This document shows, piece after piece, positions 43,558 through 52,554 of a stretch of DNA of 64,000 nt. Every line of letters starts with the position of its first letter. The stretch's first letter is position 1. Source of the DNA: CAYNRA01 sp964399465. GTDB taxonomy: Bacteria; Bacteroidota; Bacteroidia; Cytophagales; Spirosomataceae. Under the pieces are notes generated by a model. That model searched no databases and was not told the DNA's origin. It saw nothing but the letters and a program-made list of their open reading frames with translations. Where the stretch lies: positions 1 to 64,000 of the forward strand of contig CAYNRA010000004.1 in NCBI GenBank assembly GCA_964399465.1, read 5' to 3'. Both the position numbers and the translations under genes were made by a program.

Positions 43558-43782
43558 ATGAACGCAATACGTCGAATATTATCCATTGTTTGGTTTGCTG
43601 CAGCTCTATATGCTGGTTATTATCTAATCATTGAGCAAGCAATTCCTAAATTTCAGACGGGGAAAACAGATGATTTGATTCCCGCAGGTATTTACACTTT
43701 TATTTTAGTACCTCTAATTGTTGGTAGTCTCGGCGTATTCGGCCTTTATTCTTTACAAGGCGAATACGATCAGGAGGATTAA
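43558..43782 (+). CDS. Small two-helix membrane protein, DUF6814-like
   Basis: 74 residues with two membrane helices (about 9-25 and 48-66) and an acidic end GEYDQED. Similar small proteins follow MHS-family transporters in this phylum and are named DUF6814; function unknown. A role as a transporter partner is inference from the 35-base spacing. It is followed by a strong terminator that ends the porin-MFS unit. Confidence 0.75.
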   Translation: MNAIRRILSIVWFAAALYAGYYLIIEQAIPKFQTGKTDDLIPAGIYTFILVPLIVGSLGVFGLYSLQGEYDQED

Positions 43783-43812
43783 TATATTGAAGGCTTAGGG
43801 TTTAATAGTAGC

Positions 43813-43851
43813 AATACGTACCGATATTTTATTCGGTACGTATTCTTTTTT
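43813..43851 (+). terminator. Terminator ending the porin-MFS unit
   Basis: AATACGTACCGA / TCGGTACGTATT, 12-bp perfect stem, eight-base loop, then CTTTTTT. Confidence 0.88.
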
Positions 43852-43899
43852 ATAGGATTTATATAACTATACTAATTTACCGTAAATTATCAAATTGCC

Positions 43900-43932
43900 T
43901 TTGGAATGGTGCTTTGTTATCTATTATCTTAG
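43900..43932 (+). promoter_or_regulatory. Candidate promoter of the sensor-kinase/acs unit
   Basis: TTTG (43900-43903), 21 bases, TATCTTAG (43925-43932; one mismatch to TAnnTTTG). Start of transcription would be about 43939, 15 bases before the TTG start codon. Confidence 0.4.
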
Positions 43933-43953
43933 TATCGTTAAATTAAAAATAAG

Positions 43954-44178
43954 TTGAGTGATATATATAAAGAGCAAAAATTTATTGGGCTTTGTGTTTT
44001 CTTTTTTCTTCTTGTCAATTTTCCCTTGTTAGGGATATTTGATAAAGAGGTTGCAATAGCTCATATACCACTACTCATTTTCTATATTGCTTTTGTATGG
44101 CTTATTGGAATCGCATTGACAGCCTACTGGATTAATAAAAAGGAGTCGAAGTTTACAAATACAGAACACGATGAGTAA
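43954..44178 (+). CDS. Small membrane protein with TTG start, coupled to the sensor kinase
   Basis: 74 residues, two membrane helices (about 10-28 and 38-60), basic/acidic end. The only usable start is TTG at 43954: a stop lies in frame at 43939 and there is no internal Met. Its end overlaps the kinase start (ATG at 44171, stop ending at 44178), so translation is coupled. Position before a symporter-type histidine kinase suggests a small partner subunit, similar in place and size to the small proteins that precede acetate permease genes; this is inference. Function unknown. Confidence 0.65.
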   Translation: MSDIYKEQKFIGLCVFFFLLVNFPLLGIFDKEVAIAHIPLLIFYIAFVWLIGIALTAYWINKKESKFTNTEHDE

Positions 44179-46867
44179 ATCGCTGATTGTTATCACTTCG
44201 GTATGTTATTTGGGCTTCTTATTCGTATTAGCTTATTGGGCAGAGTCGAAGAGTGGGAGTAAAAAGTCTATTATAAATAATAGCTTAGTCTATTCTCTTT
44301 CCTTAGCGATTTATTGTACAGCTTGGACGTACTACGGAAGTGTTGGACGGGTTCTCACAGATGGTCTCGATTTCTTAACTGTGTATCTTGGCCCCTCCTT
44401 AATGATGTTTCTAGGTTGGTCAATACTCAGAAAAATCAATCGTATTTGTAAAGTTCAACGAATAACTAGTATTGCTGATTTTATTTCATCCAGATACGGG
44501 AAAAATAGATCTATCGGAGTTTTGGTTACATTAATTAGTGTCTTTGCCGGTGTTCCGTACATCGCTTTGCAAATTAAGGCCATTGCTACTAGCTTTTCTA
44601 TTGTGTCACCGGGCAGTTTGGCGGGTTATTTTTTTGATGATTACCCGTTCTATATCGTTCTTTTAATTATTGCTTTTACACTTCTTTTTGGTACACGAAA
44701 AATTGCATCAAATGAAAGACACGAAGGTATGGTCTTTGCCATCGCGTTTGAGTCCATCATTAAACTTGTTGCTTTTCTTTTCGCAGGATTGTATGTTACC
44801 TTCTATCTTTTTGATGGCTTCAGTGATGTATTCTCTCTGGCAGAGTCCAATGAAACGCTTTTGAATACTATTCAAATTACGAAGTCTCCGGGGTATGCAA
44901 ATTGGTCTATTCATCTCATACTTTCTGGATTAGCATTTCTTTTTCTACCACGTCAATTCCAAGTATCTGTAGTCGAAAATGTTAGTGAGAAAAATCTAAG
45001 ACAAGCTATCTGGATGTTCCCTCTCTATCTTTTTCTTATCAATATTTTTGTGATTCCTGTTGCTTTTGTAGGTGAGCAGTTATTGTCAGGTACTTCGGTT
45101 GAAAGAGATAGTTACGTCTTAGCAGTACCTCTTTTATTCTCAGATAAGGCACTTGCACTTTTTATATATATCGGAGGGTTTTCGGCTGCAACAGGTATGA
45201 TTATGGTAGAAACGTTGGCAATTAGTACAATGCTAAGTAATAACCTTTTTCTGCCTTTAGTCTTGAATAGAAATTTTGTGAAAGATAGACTTGCCTCGCA
45301 GCTGCCATCTTTAGTCGTTCTACTTCGCCGAATATCGGTTATTTTGATTATTCTCATGGGATATCTATACTTTAAAAAAGTAGCCGATCGGTACACACTT
45401 GTTTCAATAGGGATGACTGCTTTTGTTGCCGTTGCCCAGTTTGCCCCAGCAACTCTCGGTGCATTATTCTGGAAAAGAGCTACCCAAAAAGGTGCTTTTA
45501 CAGGGATGATTGCAGGTATTTTTGTCTGGATTTTTTTTCTGATTATTCCTGCCTTTGTAAGAGGTAATGCGTCTAATGTTGCCAGTTCTTCTTTATATGA
45601 ATTGGTGCATAGTGTGTATTGGAATTTATTCGATTTCTTGAGTATAAACGGGCTCGATGACATTTCAAACGCCGCTTTTTTTAGCTTGTTTGTTAACTGT
45701 ATGTTCTTTTACATGATTTCTATTTCGACAACTCAAACTTCTTCTGAACATAATCAGGCAATTCTATTTGCTGATATTTTCAAATATTCTGAAGCGTATG
45801 AAAGTTCTGTCGTTTGGAAAGGTCAAGCAATGATAACCGATATTAAGGGTCTGCTAGCTAGTTTTATGGGGGTAGTGAAAACAGATAGATTGTTGAGTTT
45901 ATTCGCTTCTCGCAATAAAATCAATCTGAAAAATCAGCTGGCTGACCCAAGGTTAGTGACGTATGCTGAAAAAATACTTGCAGGTATTGTAGGAGCAGCG
46001 TCCGCCCGTATGATGGTTTCTAATGTTACTAAAGAGGAACAAATTTATATTCATGAAGTAGTTTCTATTCTAAAAGAGTCGAAGCAATTAGCTGAAAATA
46101 ATAAAGAACTTCAGCTTAAATCTCTGGAACTAAGGAAATTAACAGATGAATTATTTGCAATGAATCAAAAGTTAATTCAGACTGATAAGCTGAAAAATGA
46201 ATTTTTAACGACAGTTACGCATGAGATTAGAACACCATTGACCTCTATTAAGGCGATGAGTGAAATCATTTCGGATAATCCCGATTTACCCGAAGAACAG
46301 CGGACTGAATTTCTTAAAATTATTTCTAAAGAGTCTGAACGACTTGGAAGGTTGGTTAATCAAGTGTTGGATTTGGAAAAATATGAGTCAGGATCTACTC
46401 AACTTGATCAACAAGCCTTGGATATGAGCGAATTAATAGACTCTTCATGGGCCAGCTTTTCAGAAATTGCTAAAGAGAAAGGAATTTTATACAGAAAGTT
46501 TGTACAAGCAGGCTTACCTCTTATAGTTGCAGATAGAGATAAAATGATGCAAGTTCTGATTAATTTAATTGGAAACGCGATGAAGTTTGTTGACGCAGAT
46601 CAAGGTGAAATTCAGATTCATGTGAATTATGGATTAAAAAAACTGCGTGTATCCATTTTAGACAATGGTTCTGGTATTCAGGAAGGACACGAAGAATTGA
46701 TTTTTTTAAAGTTTTTTCAGTCTGATAATCAATCAATTAAAAAACCGTTTGGTAGCGGTTTGGGACTGTCTATATCCAAAAAAATTATTGAATTGCATGG
46801 GGGGCAGATATGGGTTGAAAACCATTCGAAGGGAGGAGCAATGTTTACATTTACATTACCACTATAA
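44171..46867 (+). CDS. Sodium/solute symporter-histidine kinase (CbrA/CrbS type)
   Basis: 898 residues. Residues about 1-510 form a sodium:solute symporter (SLC5) domain with about 13 membrane helices (YCTAWTYYGSVGRVL, RYGKNRSIGVLV); about 530-620 match a STAC-like linker; about 640-680 is a coiled coil; the kinase core has HisKA with THEIRTPLTSIK (phospho-His about 684), N-box INLIGNAMKF, G1 DNGSGI and G2 GSGLGLSIS. CrbS/CbrA kinases of this design sense acetate or amino acids and, with a response regulator, control acetyl-CoA synthetase. The next genes are a receiver and acs, which matches that logic. Whether the symporter part transports solute or only senses it is unknown. Confidence 0.92.
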   Translation: MSKSLIVITSVCYLGFLFVLAYWAESKSGSKKSIINNSLVYSLSLAIYCTAWTYYGSVGRVLTDGLDFLTVYLGPSLMMFLGWSILRKINRICKVQRITSIADFISSRYGKNRSIGVLVTLISVFAGVPYIALQIKAIATSFSIVSPGSLAGYFFDDYPFYIVLLIIAFTLLFGTRKIASNERHEGMVFAIAFESIIKLVAFLFAGLYVTFYLFDGFSDVFSLAESNETLLNTIQITKSPGYANWSIHLILSGLAFLFLPRQFQVSVVENVSEKNLRQAIWMFPLYLFLINIFVIPVAFVGEQLLSGTSVERDSYVLAVPLLFSDKALALFIYIGGFSAATGMIMVETLAISTMLSNNLFLPLVLNRNFVKDRLASQLPSLVVLLRRISVILIILMGYLYFKKVADRYTLVSIGMTAFVAVAQFAPATLGALFWKRATQKGAFTGMIAGIFVWIFFLIIPAFVRGNASNVASSSLYELVHSVYWNLFDFLSINGLDDISNAAFFSLFVNCMFFYMISISTTQTSSEHNQAILFADIFKYSEAYESSVVWKGQAMITDIKGLLASFMGVVKTDRLLSLFASRNKINLKNQLADPRLVTYAEKILAGIVGAASARMMVSNVTKEEQIYIHEVVSILKESKQLAENNKELQLKSLELRKLTDELFAMNQKLIQTDKLKNEFLTTVTHEIRTPLTSIKAMSEIISDNPDLPEEQRTEFLKIISKESERLGRLVNQVLDLEKYESGSTQLDQQALDMSELIDSSWASFSEIAKEKGILYRKFVQAGLPLIVADRDKMMQVLINLIGNAMKFVDADQGEIQIHVNYGLKKLRVSILDNGSGIQEGHEELIFLKFFQSDNQSIKKPFGSGLGLSISKKIIELHGGQIWVENHSKGGAMFTFTLPL

Positions 46868-46878
46868 TATATAAATGT

Positions 46879-47268
46879 ATGGGAATTCGAGAAGAAGTAA
46901 AAGTTTTAATTGTGGATGATGAGCCAAGTATTCTTTTATCACTTGAGTTCCTCATGAAGAAAGAAGGGTATAAGGTGTTCATCGCACGTGATGGTAAAGA
47001 GGCATTTGATATCATCAAAGACTGTAAGCCAAATATAATTTTATTAGACATTATGATGCCTAATGTAGACGGTTATCAGGTATGTAAATTTGTAAAAAGT
47101 ACTCCGGAATACGCTCAAATGAAAGTTGTGTTTATGAGTGCAAAAAACAAAGAATCAGACATTGAACAAGGATATGATTTGGGAGCTGATTTATATATAC
47201 CAAAGCCTTTTTCAACGCGTGATTTAGTCAAAAAAGTAAATATGCTGACGGCAGGATTGATTGTCTAG
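46879..47268 (+). CDS. Receiver-only response regulator
   Basis: 129 residues: a bare CheY-like receiver, no DNA-binding output domain. Seen: D13-D14, phosphoacceptor D57 (NIILLDIMMPNVDGYQ), Thr/Ser position in VFMSAKNK and K109 (YIPKPFS). CrbR-type regulators paired with CrbS usually carry a LuxR-type HTH; this one lacks it. It is 11 bases after the kinase and 46 before acs. So it must act through protein contact or another output, for example the InsA-like protein in this locus; that is inference. It could be the phosphoacceptor of the kinase. Confidence 0.93.
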   Translation: MGIREEVKVLIVDDEPSILLSLEFLMKKEGYKVFIARDGKEAFDIIKDCKPNIILLDIMMPNVDGYQVCKFVKSTPEYAQMKVVFMSAKNKESDIEQGYDLGADLYIPKPFSTRDLVKKVNMLTAGLIV

Positions 47269-47314
47269 GCACTAATCGTAATTTTTTTATCCATTTTTAA
47301 CAATCAGTATCGTA

Positions 47315-49210
47315 ATGAGAATAAGAACTTTTGAAGAATATGAGCAGTCATATGCCCATAGTGTAGCTGATCCAGAGGGTTTCTGGGGAGAAGTTGCCCA
47401 AGATTTTATCTGGAAAAAACCATGGAAAAAAGTCTTAGACTGGAATTTTACAGAACCTAATATCAAGTGGTATGTAGGTGGTAAAATGAATATCACAGAA
47501 AATTGCCTAGATCGCCATGCTATTTCTAAGCCCAACCAACCCGCTATTATTTGGGAACCAAACGAAGTGGAGGATGAACCAGAAGTAATTACCTATAAGG
47601 TTCTTCATGAACGCGTATGTAAATTTGCCAATGTACTTAAAAAACATGGCGTAACTAAAGGTGACCGTGTTTGTATTTATATGCCCATGATCCCTGAATT
47701 AGCTATCGCTGTACTTGCTACCGCGCGTATTGGTGCTATTCACTCCGTTGTTTTTGGTGGATTTTCTGCTAAATCAATCGCTGATCGTATCAATGATTCG
47801 GATTGTAAGGTCGTGATTACTACAGATGGTGCTTTTCGTGGAAATAAGCGTATTCCGATGAAAGAAACCGTTGATGATGCACTAATAGGTTGTCCAAGTG
47901 TTGAAAAAGTAATTGTTGCCACCCGTACAAGAACACCCATCTCCATGATTAAAGGGCGTGATTATTGGTGGGAGGAAGAAGTGAAAAATGTTCTCCCTGA
48001 TTGTCCTGCGGAGGAAATGGACTCCGAAGACCCACTCTTCATTCTCTATACTTCTGGCTCTACCGGAAAACCCAAAGGTGTCGTGCACACATGCGGTGGA
48101 TATATGGTCTATTCTGCCTATACATTCCAAAATGTTTTCCAATACGAACCAGGGCAAGTATATTTTTGTACGGCTGATATCGGTTGGATAACTGGTCACT
48201 CGTATATTGTGTATGGTCCGCTTCTTTCTGGTGCGATAACTTTGATGTTCGAAGGTGTTCCAACGTATCCTGATGCTGGGCGTTTCTGGGATATCGTTGA
48301 AAGACATAAAGTAGATATTTTCTATACTGCTCCAACCGCCATTCGTTCTTTAATGGGCTTCGGAGAGGAATACTACAAGGATAAAGATTTGAGTTCTTTA
48401 AAAGTTTTAGGTTCAGTGGGTGAACCGATTAATGAGGAAGCTTGGCATTGGTATAATAAGAACATTGGTAAAGAAAAATGTACGATTGTGGATACATGGT
48501 GGCAGACAGAGACGGGCGGAATCATGATTTCTCCTTTGGCCAATATTACTAAGACGAAGCCTTCCTATGCCACGTTACCTCTCCCTGGTATTCAACCTAT
48601 TTTAGTGGATGAGCATGGTAATGAAATTGAAGGAAACGGCGTTAACGGAAATTTATGTATAAAATTCCCTTGGCCTTCCATAATTAGAACAACTTGGGGG
48701 GATCATGAACGTTGTAAAACAACTTATTTCAGCACATACGAAGGACGCTATTTTACAGGCGATGGTTGTATGCGTGATGAAGACGGATTTTACCGAATTA
48801 CTGGCCGCGTTGATGACGTTATCAATGTGTCAGGTCACCGTATCGGAACGGCTGAAGTTGAAAACGCTTTAAATATGCACACGGGTGTAGTGGAATCTGC
48901 AGTAGTGGGTTATCCACATGATATCAAGGGACAGGGAATTTTTGCATACGTCATCTGTGAAGAAATGCCTTCTGATGAAAATATGATGCGCAAAGATATT
49001 TTGGCAACTGTAACACGCGTGATTGGACCCATCGCAAAGCCAGATCGTATTGTTTTTGTAACTGGTTTGCCTAAAACTAGATCTGGTAAAATCATGCGCC
49101 GGATTCTGCGTAAAGTAGCAGAAGGTGATACGGCCAATTTAGGAGATACATCTACGCTACTAGATCCAACAGTAGTTGAAGATATAATCGTAAAAGCAAA
49201 TGCTTCTTAA
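47315..49210 (+). CDS. acs: Acetyl-CoA synthetase
   Basis: 631 residues, the usual length of the AMP-forming enzyme. Converts acetate, ATP and CoA to acetyl-CoA and AMP. Seen: A3 motif YTSGSTGKPKGVVHTCGGY, WWQTETGG, the GRVDDVINVSGHRIGTAEVE hinge/A8 region and the C-terminal acetylation-site lysine in PKTRSGKIMRRILRK. No missing residue. It is the last gene in the sensor-kinase unit, so acetate (or another short acid) is the likely signal and substrate of the locus. A bidirectional terminator follows. Confidence 0.97.
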   Translation: MRIRTFEEYEQSYAHSVADPEGFWGEVAQDFIWKKPWKKVLDWNFTEPNIKWYVGGKMNITENCLDRHAISKPNQPAIIWEPNEVEDEPEVITYKVLHERVCKFANVLKKHGVTKGDRVCIYMPMIPELAIAVLATARIGAIHSVVFGGFSAKSIADRINDSDCKVVITTDGAFRGNKRIPMKETVDDALIGCPSVEKVIVATRTRTPISMIKGRDYWWEEEVKNVLPDCPAEEMDSEDPLFILYTSGSTGKPKGVVHTCGGYMVYSAYTFQNVFQYEPGQVYFCTADIGWITGHSYIVYGPLLSGAITLMFEGVPTYPDAGRFWDIVERHKVDIFYTAPTAIRSLMGFGEEYYKDKDLSSLKVLGSVGEPINEEAWHWYNKNIGKEKCTIVDTWWQTETGGIMISPLANITKTKPSYATLPLPGIQPILVDEHGNEIEGNGVNGNLCIKFPWPSIIRTTWGDHERCKTTYFSTYEGRYFTGDGCMRDEDGFYRITGRVDDVINVSGHRIGTAEVENALNMHTGVVESAVVGYPHDIKGQGIFAYVICEEMPSDENMMRKDILATVTRVIGPIAKPDRIVFVTGLPKTRSGKIMRRILRKVAEGDTANLGDTSTLLDPTVVEDIIVKANAS

Positions 49211-49215
49211 TTAAT

Positions 49216-49248
49216 AAAAAAGGGTGCACATATCATGCACCCTTTTTT
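49216..49248. terminator. Bidirectional terminator between acs and the PstS-like gene
   Basis: AAAAAAGGGTGCA / TGCACCCTTTTTT, seven-base loop, A-run and T-run on both sides. Confidence 0.92.
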
Positions 49249-49257
49249 ATTAATAAC

Positions 49258-50188
49258 TTACTTCGCAACTGGTACAAGTGGTTTTTTCTCAACAATAATT
49301 TGCTTTGGAATGATATNNNNNNNNNNTATAGTAGGGGATAAGACCTATTTTTTCGACAACTAACTGTCCAATTTGTGAACAACTAAACCGAATAAAACCC
49401 ATTGGCACACCCCAACGATTATCTGTTGTATGAAGGTAAATCAATCGTTCCAAAGGATATTTTCTTTTCTTTAAGTTGGATACATTTGGCTCAAATGCCT
49501 CTTGCCCTTTTTGGGATGAAATAGGAATAATTCGGATGGTTGATTTAATCTTGCGGCTAGTTTCGTTATCTTCACTAATCCAGTTATAACCCAAAAATCC
49601 AATTGAATCTTTATTTTTTTGGATATTCTCAAGTAAGTCTTCTGTCCCTTTCGAGCCATATACTTTCTGATTCTTTATTTCTTTGATACCTAGTCTCTCT
49701 TTGATGAAATTCAAGTTGCTTGAATTGCTGTTATCGAAAAATAGTTTGGTAGTACTTTTCTCTTCAAATAACTTTTTAAGCTCATCAAGAGATAATTCAC
49801 GCACATCACTTGAAATATTCCCGATGACCACTACTGCATCAAGTGCCATAGTAGCAGGCTCGTATTTCTTTTGTCGATTTGTAAAATAGGTTTGTTCATT
49901 CTGTGTCAGTTCTCTAGTTATAGCTATGGCATCCACAGAGTCTTGTAACATTAAGTTTACTGCTTGTTGTTCTGGAAGCACCAACGTACTAATTTCAGCT
50001 TTTGGATATCTTATCTTGTAAGCAGTGATTAGTTCTTCAATGACGTTTTTAAGTGATTCGTCGAAAGCGATTCTCATTTTACCTTCGCGTATGGTTTCTT
50101 TCTTTTTCTCTTCTTCATTTTGTGAACAAGAGACTAGGAAAATCATGAAGGTGAAAAAAAATGCGAATGATTGCGTGTAATTTCTCAT
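49258..50188 (-). CDS. PstS-like substrate-binding lipoprotein (frame broken by a gap)
   Basis: Lipoprotein signal with Cys at residue 21 (VSC), then a PstS/ModA-type solute-binding fold (about 300 residues): LVLPEQQAVNLML, AITRELTQNEQ and LDAVVVIGN blocks like phosphate-binding proteins. A 10-N gap (49317-49326) shifts the frame; read literally the gene ends at an artificial stop at 49289. In the other frame beyond the gap the sequence reads IIPKQIIVEKKPLVPVAK and stops at 49258, beside the terminator. Joining the two ends with a 3-base overlap gives PYYIIPK. Same direction as the exbB-tonB genes but separated from them by a terminator. Ligand unknown. Confidence 0.85.
49317..49326. other. 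Assembly gap, 10 N, near the 3' end of the PstS-like gene
   Basis: Placeholder that breaks the frame; the real missing length must be a multiple of three, possibly a 3-base overlap of the contigs. Confidence 0.99.
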
Positions 50189-50205
50189 AGTGTATAATGA
50201 TAAAT

Positions 50206-50238
50206 AAAAAACGAGCTCTGAATAAGAGCTCGTTTTTG
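50206..50238 (-). terminator. Terminator at the end of the exbB-tonB unit
   Basis: AAAAACGAGCTCT gaata AGAGCTCGTTTTT, a perfect 13-bp stem. It lies between the small membrane protein and the PstS-like gene, so the latter needs read-through or its own promoter. Confidence 0.88.
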
Positions 50239-50239
50239 T

Positions 50240-50461
50240 TTAAGATTCCTTGTATTCAATGTAAACTCGGTAACTTCTATATAAGCCATAGACGAAAAAG
50301 AGCGTTCCTAGAATCAAGTCAAATGGGGAAGTTAAGCCAAATAGTGGTTTTGAAGCAACAAAGCTAAAAATACCCACTGAAATGTAAAATAACCCCATGA
50401 ATCCTTGAAATAGGTATTTTGTAAATACCCATAGTTTTTCACTGTCTTTCCGGTTAGGCAT
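50240..50461 (-). CDS. Small membrane protein coupled to tonB
   Basis: 73 residues, two membrane helices (about 16-34 and 44-63), conserved-looking FYISVGIFSF and FFVYGLYRSYR. Its ATG shares its A with the last base of the tonB stop (TAATG), so translation is coupled. Similar short proteins follow tonB in other Bacteroidota operons of this type; function unknown. Confidence 0.75.
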   Translation of the reverse strand: MPNRKDSEKLWVFTKYLFQGFMGLFYISVGIFSFVASKPLFGLTSPFDLILGTLFFVYGLYRSYRVYIEYKES

Positions 50462-51303
50462 TACTCAAGTACATAAGCGACAGGCATATTATAGAATACC
50501 CGTACAGTTCTACCGTTTTGCTTACCAGGACTCCATTTAGGCATTGACTTGATAACGCGAATTGCTTCTTCGTCACAACCAAAACCAATCCCTTTAAGTA
50601 CTTGAACATCTCCAATGCTACCATCTCTCTCAACAACGAAGCGGACGAATACTTTTCCTGCTACGTTTGCTCTTTGAGCTGCTGCTGGGTATTTGATGTT
50701 CTGACCAATGAATTTGTACATTGCCGAGATACCTCCTGGGAATTCTGGATTTTGCTCAACCGTTGTAAAGATTTCTTCTTCACGTGGTTTTTCAATTTCA
50801 ACAGGACGTGTAATCTCTGCAGGTGGCGGTGGTGGTGGAACAAAATCCCCCACAGGCTTAACACCTTCTACTGTTTTCGAAGAAATAACTGCTTCTTCTA
50901 CTTTCTCAGCAGGTGGTGGTGGCTCCTCCATAGGTACATCTTCATCCTTTTTAGGCTCAGGAGGAAGGAACTTCACCTGTGCTACCTCTGGTGGTGGAGC
51001 AGGTGGTGGTGGAGGCGGCGGTGGCAATTCAGGCTTTTCTTCAGGTTGCTCTGGTTCCTCTTTGAGTTTACTCAAATCAATTTCAACAACTTCCATCTTA
51101 TCCTTATTCAAGTTGGGAGCGATGTACTTGTTGAACGTCCAGGCACCTAAAAAAATAGACCCAAATATACCTACTCCAACTACTACTGAGCGTGTCAGGT
51201 ATTTGGAATAATTTTTCCTTAGAAAGTAAGCACCGTATTCTTTGTTTTTATTTTGGAATACGATTTCATCTAAGGTCATTTGGTCATTTTTTTTCTGATC
51301 CAT
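50461..51303 (-). CDS. tonB: TonB energy transducer
   Basis: 280 residues. One N-terminal membrane helix (about 37-57), a long proline-rich periplasmic spacer (about 85-170, runs such as PPPPPPPPAPPP), and a C-terminal TonB domain with NPEFPGGISAMYKFIGQNIKYP, GKVFVRFVVERDG, GCDEEAIRVIKSMPKWSPGKQ and VPV/YN end. Couples the proton motive force from ExbB-ExbD to outer-membrane receptors. Fourth gene of the exbB-exbD-exbD-tonB set. Antisense frames over the proline runs are Trp/Arg-rich shadows. Confidence 0.96.
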   Translation of the reverse strand: MDQKKNDQMTLDEIVFQNKNKEYGAYFLRKNYSKYLTRSVVVGVGIFGSIFLGAWTFNKYIAPNLNKDKMEVVEIDLSKLKEEPEQPEEKPELPPPPPPPPAPPPEVAQVKFLPPEPKKDEDVPMEEPPPPAEKVEEAVISSKTVEGVKPVGDFVPPPPPPAEITRPVEIEKPREEEIFTTVEQNPEFPGGISAMYKFIGQNIKYPAAAQRANVAGKVFVRFVVERDGSIGDVQVLKGIGFGCDEEAIRVIKSMPKWSPGKQNGRTVRVFYNMPVAYVLE

Positions 51304-51326
51304 ACTACTTGTTTTTACCTCAGATT

Positions 51327-51878
51327 TTAATTCGATTTAGGCGACGATACCTTTTGAGTGTACGCATCAAGTTCAACTTTTTGAACATCAACGATTGCGA
51401 ATTTATCACATGCAGTGATAGCCATCTCATCTAAAATATCGACTGTGTTTTTCCAGTTTGCATCCGCAGTAGGTTTGATAATTACTGTGAAGTTCTCTGG
51501 ATTGGGTGCATTTGCTTTCTTTTTCAAGATAGCAGCGCGTATGCCTTCCGCTGAATAATCGGTTTCTTCTAGGTCTTCAGGAAGTACATCTGTTAATGCT
51601 TTCTGATACCAAAAAACACGATCTTCTTTGCCTAAAACAATCGTGATGGTATTAGACTCCTTGAGCTCCATTGTCTCTTGCTTGTCCATATCATCATCCT
51701 CTTTGTCAGGCATGTTCAGCTTCATGATATTCGGCTTTCCAAAGGTGGTAGTGTACATGAAGAAAGTGATCAACAAGAAACCCAAATCCACCATAGGTGT
51801 CATATCTGGTTTCCCTGAACTTTTCTTTGCCCGTTTTTTACCATCACCTTTGCCACCGGATTCTTGTATTTCTGCCAT
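51327..51878 (-). CDS. exbD: ExbD biopolymer transport protein (second copy)
   Basis: 183 residues. One N-terminal membrane helix with the proton-path Asp in PDMTPMVDLGFLLITFF (Asp about residue 32), then a periplasmic ExbD/TolR domain. Differs strongly from the copy at 51903-52493, and has a basic N-terminal cytoplasmic segment (KGDGKKRAKKSSGK). Paired exbD genes are usual in this phylum. 24 bases before tonB, third in the operon. Confidence 0.93.
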   Translation of the reverse strand: MAEIQESGGKGDGKKRAKKSSGKPDMTPMVDLGFLLITFFMYTTTFGKPNIMKLNMPDKEDDDMDKQETMELKESNTITIVLGKEDRVFWYQKALTDVLPEDLEETDYSAEGIRAAILKKKANAPNPENFTVIIKPTADANWKNTVDILDEMAITACDKFAIVDVQKVELDAYTQKVSSPKSN

Positions 51879-51902
51879 TTTCTTTTTCGGTTTTAGGTGA
51901 AA

Positions 51903-52493
51903 TTACTCTCCTTTGGTGACCAATTTAAATTTATTAATGTCTGCTTTACCTAATTCATCAAATAAGTTTTTGATGGCAGGATAAGATGTCTTCATATCTC
52001 CACGAATTGCTAATTTAGCGTTTGGATTTACCTGACGAACATACACATTAATCCAATCTACTAGTTCTGTATTAGCAGAATCTAGTGGAATACCAGCCAA
52101 CTGAACACGCGATTGCTCGGCTTCTGTCATTGCTAAGTATTGCTTTAGTCCTCCTTTAGAAACCCCGACTTCTGCTAATTTGGTGAACTTCGCCTGCTCT
52201 GCAGGAGATAAATTTAAACCAAACTCATCGTTCAAGGCTGCAACAAGTGCATATCTTTCAAGTGGATTAGCTACCCCGAAGAAGTATTTACCATCACTTG
52301 TAACGGAAATCATTCCTAGGTCCTTCTCTTCGATTAGTTCCTCAGAAATAGAACTTGGTGTATTGATTGTTACTGACTCCTGGCTTTTAAACTGGGTTGT
52401 CATGATGAAGAACGTAAGTAATAAAAACGCTACGTCACACATCGCAGTCATGTCCATTGCTGGACCGTGTCTTTTAGGTTTTACTGCTGCCAT
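51903..52493 (-). CDS. exbD: ExbD biopolymer transport protein (first copy)
   Basis: 196 residues. N-terminal MDMTAMCDVAFLLLTFFI membrane helix with the conserved Asp in MCDVAF, then a periplasmic domain containing an insertion (about 85-120, KFTKLAEVGVSKGGLKQYL). Second gene after exbB. Forms the proton channel with ExbB and TonB; the two ExbD forms may serve different receptors or give mixed complexes, which is not shown. Confidence 0.93.
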   Translation of the reverse strand: MAAVKPKRHGPAMDMTAMCDVAFLLLTFFIMTTQFKSQESVTINTPSSISEELIEEKDLGMISVTSDGKYFFGVANPLERYALVAALNDEFGLNLSPAEQAKFTKLAEVGVSKGGLKQYLAMTEAEQSRVQLAGIPLDSANTELVDWINVYVRQVNPNAKLAIRGDMKTSYPAIKNLFDELGKADINKFKLVTKGE

Positions 52494-52554
52494 AATTTCA
52501 ACTTATTTAGATGATTGTCAAAATAACTAAATATTCGATAAATCTCCAAACGAA

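Noticed and set aside
50602..51211. Trp/Arg-rich and Gly/Ser-rich frames opposite tonB
   Set aside because: They are the complements of the proline-rich spacer and have no independent support.
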